Below, in pieces: positions 19,043-26,854 of a DNA stretch of 64,000 nt. The notes under the pieces were generated by a model. It did not search any database and was not told the origin of the DNA. It saw nothing but the letters and a program-made list of their open reading frames with translations. Positions within the stretch are counted from its first letter, which is position 1; each line of letters opens with the position of its first letter. The translations under genes and the position numbers were made by a program. The stretch is from an uncultured Sphingobacteriaceae bacterium (GTDB lineage: Bacteria; Bacteroidota; Bacteroidia; Sphingobacteriales; Sphingobacteriaceae). The stretch covers positions 91,674 through 155,673 of the forward strand of contig CAMLLO010000010.1 in the NCBI GenBank assembly GCA_946480915.1, given 5' to 3'.

Positions 19043-21069
19043 TGAAGAACTATTTCTTTGCTGTGATTTTGTTACTTCTGGCTTTGAACGTGTCGAATTC
19101 GATGGCTCAGAATGGGCGTCCTCAAGCTCCGCGTGGTGGAAATAATCGCACCCCTGATGCTAATGCTGAGCTGGATTCGTTGAGAAAAATTGAAGATGAG
19201 GCTCGCGATACGCTCATAATTACAGCAAAGTACATTCGATATACCACTTTAGGATTATTGCAAGACAGTACGCAAACCTTGCCTATCGACACTACGTTTC
19301 GTAATTTTCATAATTATAATCCTTTAAATCAACCCCAAGCACCAACAATAAATCTCGGAAATCTGGGAATCGCATATCGCGACATGTTATTTAGCCCCTC
19401 AAAAATTATTGGCTTTGATCCCGGCTTTCATTCTTTAGACGTTTATCGTTTAACCCAGGATTCGATAAAATATTACCGGGCACGTTCTCCTTTTACTTCT
19501 CTAAGTTATATCAATGGTAAGTTGAAGGAACAATTTTTTAAAGCCACCCACTCGCAGAATATTAAGCCCAACTGGAATTTCGGAGCAAATTATTTTCGAA
19601 TCGGATCTGAAGGATTTTACCGGAGTCAGAAAGGTGATCATTTAAATGCGGCAGTTTTTACCTGGTATGAATCCCCAAATAAACGGTATAATCTATTGGC
19701 GAATGGGCTTTTTAATACCTTAAGAGCCGCAGAAAATGGCTCGCTTGTTAACGATTCGATCTTCATTGCAGAAAAGCCGAAAATCAGCGGGAGCGAGATT
19801 GTGCGATTAGGAAACGGGGTTCGTCGTTTTAGTAGAACAGAGTCGCCTTATCAGGAATGGAAGCAAAAGGAATACTTTATTAAGCAATTTTACTACATAG
19901 GCCGCTTGGACAGTTTAACTGCAGATGTGAATTCGAATATTTTGCCGACTCAACGAATATCACATGCGCTTACCTATTCAAATGATATCTATAAATTCCA
20001 TAAAAACGAATTGCAAAGCTCATTAAATCCGGTATTCCCCAAAATTTCAGGTGATACAATTCCACTGACCCAAGATTCTACACAAGTAAAAAATCTGCGG
20101 AACGAGTTTATGTATAGCTTTTATTTAAGGGGGCGCTCCCTAAGTTTTATAAAAAATGAGCTAAAGCTTGATGTGGGCTTGCAGCACGATTTGTATTGGT
20201 ACAACCAAATGGATTATGCTACCAAATTCCAAAATGTTACTCTCAAAGCAAATGTGGGTTATCAATTTAGTAACAGAGTTTCTATTTCCGGTGACCTTCA
20301 ACAAATTGCTCAGGGTAAAAATGCTGGTGATTACTTGTATAATGCTGAAACCCAAATATTATTAAGCCGGTCTGTGGGGCGGGTGGTGCTGGGCGCATTT
20401 TTGCAGAATAAATCTCCCCAACAAATTTTTGAACGCACAAATTATACTTATCACCAGTGGATCAGGAGCTTTGAAAACACAAAAACTAATAACTTATCGT
20501 TTGCTTATATAAATCCGAAATTCGGGTTCAGAGCCAAGGCAGATTATTACCTGATAGTAAATCATTTATATTTCGAGGCTGCAGCAGATTCGTTTCAAAT
20601 CAACCCGGTTCAGTTTGATAAGAATATCAATTTATTAAAACTAACCGTAAGCAAGTTTTCCCGTTTCGGTAAGTTTAATCTCGAAAACTTTATCGTTTAT
20701 CAAAAAACCGACTTTACAAGCATCTTAAGGACACCGGAAATATACACTTATAACAGTTTTTATTTTGCTGCCCGGATCTTTAAAGCCATCAACACAAATC
20801 TTGGGTTTGACGCTCGTTGGAACAGTCCTTTTCCTGCACCATCCTATGCCATTAATGTGAGTCAGTTTTATAATGGCGAACCAATCGAATTTTCATCATA
20901 CCCGGTAATTGATGTGTGGGCGAAATTTGCATTGAAGAGAGCGAATATATTTGTACGATACGATTATGTAAACCAGGGATTGTTTTCAAAAGGCTATTAT
21001 ACAGTAAACAGATATCCAATGCCAAATACTCTTTTAAAGTTTGGTGTCACCTGGAATTTCTATGATTAA
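19042..21069 (+). CDS. Putative outer-membrane porin
   Basis: An N-terminal signal peptide (cleavage near NSMAQ, about residue 23) and 675 residues rich in alternating aromatic/polar beta strands, ending in an aromatic C terminus (WNFYD) typical of outer-membrane barrels. It matches the Bacteroidota group annotated as putative porin by overall composition and length; no function has been assigned to it. A proline-rich, charged segment follows the signal peptide. It is the last gene of the lpxK set. Confidence 0.75.
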   Translation: MKNYFFAVILLLLALNVSNSMAQNGRPQAPRGGNNRTPDANAELDSLRKIEDEARDTLIITAKYIRYTTLGLLQDSTQTLPIDTTFRNFHNYNPLNQPQAPTINLGNLGIAYRDMLFSPSKIIGFDPGFHSLDVYRLTQDSIKYYRARSPFTSLSYINGKLKEQFFKATHSQNIKPNWNFGANYFRIGSEGFYRSQKGDHLNAAVFTWYESPNKRYNLLANGLFNTLRAAENGSLVNDSIFIAEKPKISGSEIVRLGNGVRRFSRTESPYQEWKQKEYFIKQFYYIGRLDSLTADVNSNILPTQRISHALTYSNDIYKFHKNELQSSLNPVFPKISGDTIPLTQDSTQVKNLRNEFMYSFYLRGRSLSFIKNELKLDVGLQHDLYWYNQMDYATKFQNVTLKANVGYQFSNRVSISGDLQQIAQGKNAGDYLYNAETQILLSRSVGRVVLGAFLQNKSPQQIFERTNYTYHQWIRSFENTKTNNLSFAYINPKFGFRAKADYYLIVNHLYFEAAADSFQINPVQFDKNINLLKLTVSKFSRFGKFNLENFIVYQKTDFTSILRTPEIYTYNSFYFAARIFKAINTNLGFDARWNSPFPAPSYAINVSQFYNGEPIEFSSYPVIDVWAKFALKRANIFVRYDYVNQGLFSKGYYTVNRYPMPNTLLKFGVTWNFYD

Positions 21070-21177
21070 GAGGAACTCACCTCAGCCCTCCCCAAAGCAG
21101 AGGGAGCTAAAGTATTATAAAGCTGGACTGCCTTTCTAAAAAGCGGTTTTTACTTTTGAATTCTTACTTTTCTAATC

Positions 21178-22437
21178 CTAAGTCTTTTGCTTTTTCTTTT
21201 TAGCCGCGGGAAAAAGAACATTATTTAAGATAAGCCTGTATCCGGCAGAGTTTGGATGTAGATTTAAGTCGGTTGGCGGATCTCCAACCTGATGTTGGTA
21301 GTCTTCCGGGTCATGCCCTCCATAGAAGGTGAACTGCCCTTTGCCCAGATCTCCATGAATATAGCGGGCTTCATTGGCCGATTTTGTTTCTCCCATAATT
21401 AATACATCTGGCTTCAACTGATCTTTTCTAAAAGCAGTGGTTTGGCCCATAAAACCCTTTATAACTTTATCATGGTTTTGCGTAAGCATGGTCGGTACTA
21501 CATCCCATTTTGCCGAGAAATCAAATAAGGTGAAAAAATCATTGCTTCGTTCAAGAACCCTCGAGGGCGTTACATCGATTGACGAAAATTCGTAATTATA
21601 TGGGTTTAGATCAAGCTTAAAATTTTGAAATGCAAATGTTTTGCTAAAATCCAGCTTTGACTGTGCATTTGGATCTGCACCGTCTCCGTCAAACATGCTT
21701 TCGCATATATCTACTCCATCAGCGGCTAAAGCAATATCAAAGCTGTCGGTTCCGGAGCACATCGCAAATAAGAACCCACCGCCTGCGCAAAAGCCTTTTA
21801 TCGTTTTTGCTACCGCCAGTTTCATTTCCGATACTTTTTTAAAACCAAGCTTTTTTGCCATGGCCTCTTGCTGTTTAACATCTTCAATATACCAGCTGGA
21901 TGTTTTATAGGCAGACCAAAAGCGGCCGTATTGACCTGTAAAATCCTCATGGTGCATGTGCAGCCAATCGTATTTCGGAAGATTGCCTTTTAATACCTCT
22001 TCATCATAAATAATGTCGTAAGGGATTTCTGCATAGGTTAAAACCAAGGTCACTGCATCATCCCAGGGCAATTTGCTTTTTGGAGAGTATACAGCAATTT
22101 TTGGAGCTTTTTCCAGCTTAACCATGTCCATGTTAACCGAAGGATCAGATATTTCATTAAGTATGGATGTTACTTTTGAGTCGCTTATCACCTCGTAAGA
22201 GACACCCCGGATTTTGCATTCGTTTTCAAGTGATTGAGCATACTTCATCAAAAAGCTTCCGCCGCGATAGTTAAGCAGCCATTCTGCTTCGAGTCCATTT
22301 TTTAATGTCCAGAACGTAATTCCATAGGCTTTCAAGTGGTTTTTTTGATCTTCATCCATGGGGATAATTATCGAAGCCGCCCTTGTACCAAAAGATAATA
22401 TTACTAAACAAAGGAAGGTGAAATGCCATTTCAACAT
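21178..22437 (-). CDS. Secreted protein of the family labelled asparagine synthetase B in Bacteroidota
   Basis: Signal peptide of about 20 residues (to TRAAS), then about 400 residues. I recognise it as the group often auto-annotated as asparagine synthetase B, but it has no N-terminal nucleophile Cys2 and no SGGLDS-type ATP-binding loop, so that name is doubtful. It contains FCAGGGFLFAMCSGTD near 225-240 and YGGHDPEDYQHQ near the C terminus, which resemble a class I glutamine amidotransferase-like fold. An exported hydrolase-like or binding protein is possible. Ends in a lysine-rich tail. Confidence 0.65.
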   Translation of the reverse strand: MLKWHFTFLCLVILSFGTRAASIIIPMDEDQKNHLKAYGITFWTLKNGLEAEWLLNYRGGSFLMKYAQSLENECKIRGVSYEVISDSKVTSILNEISDPSVNMDMVKLEKAPKIAVYSPKSKLPWDDAVTLVLTYAEIPYDIIYDEEVLKGNLPKYDWLHMHHEDFTGQYGRFWSAYKTSSWYIEDVKQQEAMAKKLGFKKVSEMKLAVAKTIKGFCAGGGFLFAMCSGTDSFDIALAADGVDICESMFDGDGADPNAQSKLDFSKTFAFQNFKLDLNPYNYEFSSIDVTPSRVLERSNDFFTLFDFSAKWDVVPTMLTQNHDKVIKGFMGQTTAFRKDQLKPDVLIMGETKSANEARYIHGDLGKGQFTFYGGHDPEDYQHQVGDPPTDLNLHPNSAGYRLILNNVLFPAAKKKKQKT

Positions 22438-22531
22438 GAATGCAATAACGTAAATTGTGGACTTAAAGGTATAAATTAAGCCTTGGAAAATCGATTTTTA
22501 AAAAGTCATTACCCAATGTGACTGAAATAAT

Positions 22532-22539
22532 TACCTTTG
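22532..22539 (+). promoter_or_regulatory. -7 promoter box of the cyclophilin gene
   Basis: TACCTTTG fits TAnnTTTG and lies 23 bases before the ATG at 22563. This supports the 22563 start over the longer frame starting at 22518, which would begin upstream of the promoter. Confidence 0.55.
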
Positions 22540-22562
22540 CCCACTCGTTAAATTTGAAACTT

Positions 22563-23000
22563 ATGAGCAAAGCAATAATTAAAACAGAAAAAGGCGACAT
22601 GACGGTAGAGTTCTACGACAAAGATGCGCCTAATACCGTGGCTAATTTTCTTGGGTTAGCAAAACAAGGCTTTTATGATGGCGTGACTTTTCATCGCGTT
22701 ATTCCTGACTTCGTAATTCAGGGCGGAGATCCTACGGGCACAGGTGCCGGAGGTTCGGGCACAAGAATTAAATGCGAATTAACCGGCGAGAATCAATATC
22801 ACGACAGAGGAGTATTGTCTATGGCTCATGCAGGTCGTGATACCGGAAGTTCTCAGTTCTTTATTTGCCACAGCCGCAATAACACTGCTCATTTAGATAG
22901 AAACCATACCTGTTTTGGTAAGGTTATTGAAAATGTTGAGGTTGTGGATGCTATTAGGGCAGGCGACAAAATTTTAGGAATTGATATAATTGAAGAATAG
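22563..23000 (+). CDS. Cyclophilin-type peptidyl-prolyl cis-trans isomerase
   Basis: Small cytoplasmic cyclophilin (145 residues) that speeds proline isomerisation during folding. The active-site signature [15 protein letters not shown] and the SSQFFICH segment are present; it lacks a signal peptide when started at 22563. A hydrophilic loop ([19 protein letters not shown]) contains the usual histidine. The 145-base gap to the next gene is filled by a palindromic heptad repeat element. Confidence 0.92.
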   Translation: MSKAIIKTEKGDMTVEFYDKDAPNTVANFLGLAKQGFYDGVTFHRVIPDFVIQGGDPTGTGAGGSGTRIKCELTGENQYHDRGVLSMAHAGRDTGSSQFFICHSRNNTAHLDRNHTCFGKVIENVEVVDAIRAGDKILGIDIIEE

Positions 23001-23145
23001 TTAATAGATGTGAGAATTGAGATACGAGATTTGAGCACTGGATGTCAAATCTAATTTCTTTACTCACATTTAATCGTTTTTGAAAATGATTTAGTTATGC
23101 GATTTGTTCTCATATCTAAATTCTAAAATCTCATATCTCACAGAA
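23001..23145. repeat. Palindromic heptad-repeat element (copy 1)
   Basis: The whole 145-base gap between the cyclophilin stop and the DUF5606 start is an element with two opposing arms. The left arm (about 23008-23036) is a run of 7-base units of the type GATNTGA: GATGTGA, GAATTGA, GATACGA, GATTTGA. The right arm (about 23108-23142) reads TCTCATA, TCTAAAT, TCTAAAA, TCTCATA, TCTCACA, the near complement. Together they can form a long imperfect stem. A second element with the same layout and length is at 26710-26854. Confidence 0.7.
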
Positions 23146-23655
23146 ATGAATTTAAAAGGATTAGTAGCCGTTTCAGGTAAACCCGGTTTGTATAAAGTTA
23201 TCGGCCAAAACAAATCAGGATTTGTACTTGAAAGTTTGGATGAACAAAAAGTAAAGCTGATAGTGAACTTAAGTACCGCAAAATTAGCTTCCTTAGAAGA
23301 TATTACAGTTTTTGGGGAAGATGATGATCTGAAACTGATAGATATTTTCGGAAATATGAAAGGTTCTTCATCCATTCCAGATCCAAAATCCGATGGCACT
23401 ACGTTGCGGAAATATTTCAGAGAAGTGGCCCCTGCGCATGATGAAGATCGTGTATATGCTTCGGATATGAAGAAAATAATTACGTGGTTTAATCTGATTA
23501 AAGATCTTCCGCTATTTACTGAATCAGAAGCTCCTGCAGAAGAAATTGCGCCTGCTGAAGAAGCTGCCCCTGTGCTTGAAGAAAAAGTCCCTGTGGCAGA
23601 AAATGTAAAGCCTGCAAAAAAAACAGCGGCTAAAAAAACCAAGAAAGCTGAGTAA
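23146..23655 (+). CDS. DUF5606 domain protein
   Basis: An N-terminal domain of about 130 residues begins MNLKGLVAVSGKPGLYKV and matches the Bacteroidota-specific DUF5606 family of unknown function. The C-terminal 40 residues are a low-complexity Ala/Pro/Glu tract ending in lysine-rich PAKKTAAKKTKK, which could bind nucleic acid. The ATG at 23146 is 3 bases past the heptad repeat, so its leader is made of repeat sequence. A hairpin overlaps its stop codon. Confidence 0.85.
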   Translation: MNLKGLVAVSGKPGLYKVIGQNKSGFVLESLDEQKVKLIVNLSTAKLASLEDITVFGEDDDLKLIDIFGNMKGSSSIPDPKSDGTTLRKYFREVAPAHDEDRVYASDMKKIITWFNLIKDLPLFTESEAPAEEIAPAEEAAPVLEEKVPVAENVKPAKKTAAKKTKKAE

Positions 23656-23665
23656 TTCAGCTTTC
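23643..23665 (-). terminator. Terminator of the rlmH/small-peptide transcript, inside the DUF5606 3' end
   Basis: A 9-bp perfect stem (GAAAGCTGA / TCAGCTTTC) with a 5-base loop contains the DUF5606 stop codon. On the minus strand it is followed by TTGGTTTTTTT, so it fits a terminator for the convergent rlmH-side transcript. On the plus strand the tail is not U-rich. Confidence 0.6.
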
Positions 23666-23669
23666 CTGG

Positions 23670-23798
23670 TTAAAAAAAATATAGTATAATTGCTCCTATT
23701 GCCAAGGCGATTAAGAACATAAACCAAAATTTCTTTTGTTCTTTCGAAGGATTGATGCCTTTGTATCTATACCTTCTTTTGTAGTCTGAGGGAAGCAT
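23670..23798 (-). CDS. Small membrane peptide, 42 residues
   Basis: Short frame on the minus strand starting 21 bases after the rlmH stop. The product starts with a basic, tyrosine-rich region (LPSDYKRRYRYKGI) and then has one clear membrane helix of about 18 residues ending in aromatic residues. The layout of charged N terminus, single C-terminal helix, same strand as rlmH and a terminator just after the stop supports a real gene. Family not known to me; a tail-anchored or regulatory peptide is possible. Confidence 0.6.
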   Translation of the reverse strand: MLPSDYKRRYRYKGINPSKEQKKFWFMFLIALAIGAIILYFF

Positions 23799-23819
23799 AA
23801 TATGTGTTTAGGTGGTTAT

Positions 23820-24293
23820 TTATTCATGATGATACGGCTCACCTTTAAGAATACTGAAGGCTCGGTAAACCTGTTCAACAAAAAACAACCGAACCATCTG
23901 ATGCGAAAAAGTCATTTTTGAAAGGGATAACTTCTCATTAGATGATGTCAGCAAACTGTTATCAAATCCGTAAGGTCCGCCTACAATAAATACAAGGTTT
24001 TGAACACTTGAAAGCATTTTCTTACTGATAAATCCTGAGAACTGTATAGAACTCAGTTCCTGTCCTTTTTCATCCAGCAAAACAATATAATCAGTGTTAT
24101 TTAAATTTTTTGATATAAGTTCTGCTTCCTTCGTTTTTTGTTGATCTTCAGAGAGGCTTTTCGTGTTCTTCAACTCTGGTACCTCGACTATTTCAAATTT
24201 AATATAATGTTTTAATCGCTTGGTGTATTTTTCTATGCCTTCTTTTAAATAGCTGTCTTCTGTTTTTCCTATTACCAGAAAAGTTATCTTCAT
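23820..24293 (-). CDS. rlmH: 23S rRNA (pseudouridine-1915-N3)-methyltransferase RlmH
   Basis: SPOUT-class methyltransferase that methylates pseudouridine 1915 in helix 69 of 23S rRNA, using S-adenosylmethionine. The knot region carries FIVGGPYGF near residue 105, and the C terminus SKMTFSHQMVRLFFVEQVYRA...GEPYHHE is typical. Length of 157 residues is normal. A 42-residue membrane peptide gene follows on the same strand. Confidence 0.95.
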   Translation of the reverse strand: MKITFLVIGKTEDSYLKEGIEKYTKRLKHYIKFEIVEVPELKNTKSLSEDQQKTKEAELISKNLNNTDYIVLLDEKGQELSSIQFSGFISKKMLSSVQNLVFIVGGPYGFDNSLLTSSNEKLSLSKMTFSHQMVRLFFVEQVYRAFSILKGEPYHHE

Positions 24294-24421
24294 GCTAAAG
24301 TTTAATTATGAACAAATGTACGTCTATAATTGATTTGCACTTATATTTTAAATTTTGATGAGCGAAAACTATTTCATAGGGCATTGACGTATATGTTAAA
24401 GAGAGATCTAAACTCGTGGAT

Positions 24422-24895
24422 ATGAAAAAAACAATCTATATACTAAGCTGTCTTTTATGCATGGCATTTTATTCCTGTGGACAGGAAAAACCAACGACAA
24501 AGAGAAGTACAGTTAATAACACAAAAAACATGGAATACAATAAATTAACTCCTGAAGAGGAACGTGTAATTGTAAATAAAGGGACAGAGTATCCCGGAAC
24601 CGGAAAGCTTTTAAATAATAAAGAAAAAGGTACCTATACCTGTAAACGTTGTAATAATCCTCTTTACCTTTCGGATAGCAAGTTTGATTCGCACTGCGGG
24701 TGGCCAAGTTTTGACGATGAGATCAAAGGCGCGGTGAAACGTATTCCTGATCCTGACGGCATGCGTACCGAAATTGTGTGTGCCAAGTGCGGCGCACATC
24801 TCGGTCATGTCTTTTTAGGCGAAGGATTTACCGCCAAAAATACCCGTCATTGTGTTAATTCAATTTCGATGAATTTCATTCCTGCTAAGAAGTAG
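24422..24895 (+). CDS. msrB: Lipoprotein-anchored peptide-methionine (R)-S-oxide reductase
   Basis: Repairs methionine-R-sulfoxide in proteins. The N-terminal signal ends in the lipobox AFYSC (Cys near residue 19-20), so the enzyme is a surface or periplasmic lipoprotein rather than cytoplasmic. Zinc ligands are two CxxC pairs (CKRC, CAKC), and the catalytic Cys is in RHCVNSISMNF. The ATG at 24422 is preferred over the GTG at 24416. A strong terminator follows. Confidence 0.92.
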   Translation: MKKTIYILSCLLCMAFYSCGQEKPTTKRSTVNNTKNMEYNKLTPEEERVIVNKGTEYPGTGKLLNNKEKGTYTCKRCNNPLYLSDSKFDSHCGWPSFDDEIKGAVKRIPDPDGMRTEIVCAKCGAHLGHVFLGEGFTAKNTRHCVNSISMNFIPAKK

Positions 24896-24928
24896 GAAAT
24901 TACAGGGCAACTCATTTTATATACATTC

Positions 24929-24968
24929 AATCCCAAAAGTGGAAAACTTTTGGGATTATCTTTTTTTA
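24929..24968 (+). terminator. Rho-independent terminator of msrB
   Basis: A 12-bp perfect stem (AATCCCAAAAGT / ACTTTTGGGATT) with a small loop, followed by ATCTTTTTTT. Confidence 0.9.
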
Positions 24969-24988
24969 ATAAGCTTTACTTTTATTGA

Positions 24989-25339
24989 ATGAGATGTCAA
25001 TACCTGCTGCTGTCTTTATTTTTTCTGTCTTCTTGTTCCGAAACTCTAACTCAAACAGGTAAGGCTTCTTTTTACGCCAAAAAGTTTAATGGAAGAAAAA
25101 CTGCCAGTGGCGAGAAATTCCGTAGTTCAAAACGGACGGCTGCGCACAAAACTTTACCTTTTGGAACTAAGGTAAAAGTGACCAATCTGAAAAATGGCCG
25201 GTCTGTCAAAGTGAAAATCAATGATAGAGGTCCGTTTGTGGCGGGAAGAATTATTGATCTTTCGAAAAAAGCAGCCCGTAAAATAGGGATGCTGGATGAA
25301 GGAGTTGCCTCCGTGGAAATTAAATATAAAAAGAAATAG
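24989..25339 (+). CDS. RlpA-like septal ring lytic transglycosylase (double-psi beta-barrel)
   Basis: Exported 116-residue protein; a hydrophobic N terminus is followed by FLSSCSE, a likely lipobox (Cys16). The double-psi beta-barrel motifs GKASFYA, FNGRKTASGE, AAHKTLPFGT and NDRGPF are complete. The C-terminal SPOR domain of E. coli RlpA is absent, as is common in Bacteroidota. Acts on denuded glycan strands in peptidoglycan in characterised relatives; activity here is inferred. Confidence 0.88.
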   Translation: MRCQYLLLSLFFLSSCSETLTQTGKASFYAKKFNGRKTASGEKFRSSKRTAAHKTLPFGTKVKVTNLKNGRSVKVKINDRGPFVAGRIIDLSKKAARKIGMLDEGVASVEIKYKKK

Positions 25340-25737
25340 AGCGCACTTTCATCGCTCAATTGCTGAGCAATATATTCTGATTGTTTAAAACTCATCTTCT
25401 GTTTAAAACTTCCCGATACGGTTCATAGAATCACCGCTATATTTGTTTCAATAAGTTCTTTAACATATTTCATTGAGGTTCATAGTTAAGCAATGCCGAG
25501 CTATGATTAAAAGGGAACCGTGTTCAAATCACGGGCTGACGTGCAACTGTAAGTATCCTAACTTTCCAAAAGTTCCAAACTTTTGGAAAGTTTATACAAG
25601 CCAGACACCTGCCAGAATGATTTTGTCAAAACTTTCACGTATAAGGTTTTGGCGAAAGCTCGTCTCCGTTTTGCTCCCGCTTAATGGAATACCCGTCTTT
25701 TGTCAATTCCTGTTTCGCATCATTAAACTTAAATTTT
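25340..25737 (+). other. Leader region of the nrdBA genes
   Basis: About 400 bases without a gene between rlpA-like and nrdB. They hold the B12 riboswitch; frames crossing it (for example from 25473) are shadows of its structured RNA. A small GCTCA/TGAGC hairpin near 25354-25369 is of unknown role. Confidence 0.6.
25475..25620 (+). promoter_or_regulatory. Cobalamin (adenosylcobalamin-type) riboswitch upstream of nrdB
   Basis: The conserved B12 riboswitch core is recognisable. The 6-bp stem TCATAG/CTATGA is followed by AAAAGGGAA, then the CGTG..CACG stem, then the B12-box GCTGACGTGCAACTGTAA (25534-25552), a variable hairpin with an arm of AACTTTCCAAAAGTT and its complement, and AAGCCAGACACCTGCC (25598-25613). 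A further stem with GTCAAAACT / AGGTTTTGGC at about 25624-25655 may be the expression platform. The nrdB ATG is at 25738. It would repress the reductase genes when adenosylcobalamin is plentiful. Confidence 0.88.
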
Positions 25738-26709
25738 ATGCAACAGGACGAAGTATTACTCAAAGAAAACAAGGATCGATTTGTGATCCTGCCGATCAAT
25801 TATCCCGCTATCTGGGAAATGTACAAAAAACATGAAGCCAGTTTCTGGACAGCCGAAGAAGTCGATCTCTCGGGAGATTTGAAAGATTGGGAAAACCTGA
25901 ATTCAGGAGAAAAACATTTTGTTTCTCACATTCTTGCTTTTTTCGCAGCAAGTGATGGAATTGTGAACGAAAACCTCGCCGTAAACTTCATGAATGAGGT
26001 TCAGGTGCCGGAAGCACGTTGTTTCTATGGCTTTCAAATCATGATGGAAAACATCCATTCAGAAACCTATGCTTTGCTGATCGATACCTACATTAAAGAT
26101 CATGCTGAAAAAGACCGTCTTTTTCACGCAATTGATACCGTTCCGTGTGTGAAGAAAAAGGCGGAATGGGCATTAAAATGGATTGATAATGGCACATTTG
26201 CTCAGCGCCTCGTGGCATTTGCCGCCGTGGAAGGGATTTTTTTCAGCGGAAGCTTCTGTTCTATCTTCTGGTTGAAAAAACGCGGTTTAATGCCAGGTTT
26301 AACATTTAGTAACGAACTGATTTCGCGCGATGAAGGCCTGCACTGCGAATTTGCCTGTTTGCTATATAGTATGCTGAAAAATCGCCTGTCTCAGGAAGAA
26401 GTTTTTAGCATAATTGTTGACGCTGTAGCTATCGAAAAGGAGTTTATTACGGATGCCTTACCTGTTGCTCTTATCGGGATGAACGCAAAGCTGATGAGCC
26501 AGTATATCGAATTTGTAGCCGATAGATGGCTTTCAGAACTAGGCTACGATAAAATGTTCGGCGCAACAAACCCCTTCGATTTTATGGAAATGATATCCCT
26601 TCAGGGAAAAACTAATTTCTTTGAAAAGCGGGTCGGCGATTACCAGAAAAGTGGCGTGCTGTCTGTGAGTGAAAGCAGTCAGGCGTTTTCGCTGGACGAG
26701 GAATTCTGA
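25738..26709 (+). CDS. nrdB: Class Ia ribonucleotide reductase, beta subunit (eukaryote-like)
   Basis: Supplies the tyrosyl radical for reduction of ribonucleotides to deoxyribonucleotides. Iron ligands Asp73, Glu104 and His107 and the radical Tyr111 (ENIHSETY) align with the eukaryotic R2 pattern; the C terminus FSLDEEF is the peptide that docks on the large subunit. Start at the ATG 25738, since the longer frame runs into the riboswitch region. Does not need B12. Under a cobalamin riboswitch and followed by nrdA after a 145-base repeat element. Confidence 0.95.
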   Translation: MQQDEVLLKENKDRFVILPINYPAIWEMYKKHEASFWTAEEVDLSGDLKDWENLNSGEKHFVSHILAFFAASDGIVNENLAVNFMNEVQVPEARCFYGFQIMMENIHSETYALLIDTYIKDHAEKDRLFHAIDTVPCVKKKAEWALKWIDNGTFAQRLVAFAAVEGIFFSGSFCSIFWLKKRGLMPGLTFSNELISRDEGLHCEFACLLYSMLKNRLSQEEVFSIIVDAVAIEKEFITDALPVALIGMNAKLMSQYIEFVADRWLSELGYDKMFGATNPFDFMEMISLQGKTNFFEKRVGDYQKSGVLSVSESSQAFSLDEEF

Positions 26710-26854
26710 TGAATAGATATGAGATGTGAGATTTTAGATATGAGACAAGGTCTACTAGCAGAGCATCTCAAATTTATCTATCAACAGTGAATTAAATACT
26801 TAACCCGATTCGCATATTCTCAAATCTCATCTCTCACATCTCTAATCTTTCCCA
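26710..26854. repeat. Palindromic heptad-repeat element (copy 2)
   Basis: Fills the 145-base gap between nrdB and nrdA. The left arm (about 26715-26745) reads GATATGA, GATGTGA, GATTTTA, GATATGA. The right arm (about 26818-26846) reads TCTCAAA, TCTCATC, TCTCACA, TCTCTAA. The element has the same length and arm layout as copy 1 at 23001-23145, and the inner edge of the right arm shares a CGATT..ttctca..ATCT block with it. The right arm ends 8-10 bases before the nrdA ATG. Confidence 0.7.

Noticed and set aside
22997..23150. CRISPR-like array
   Set aside because: The 7-base units have no spacers and form opposed complementary arms; it is a palindromic repeat element.
25473..25835. 120-residue frame upstream of and into nrdB
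   Set aside because: It lies over the B12 riboswitch core and overlaps the true nrdB frame; composition and low conservation fit a structured RNA.
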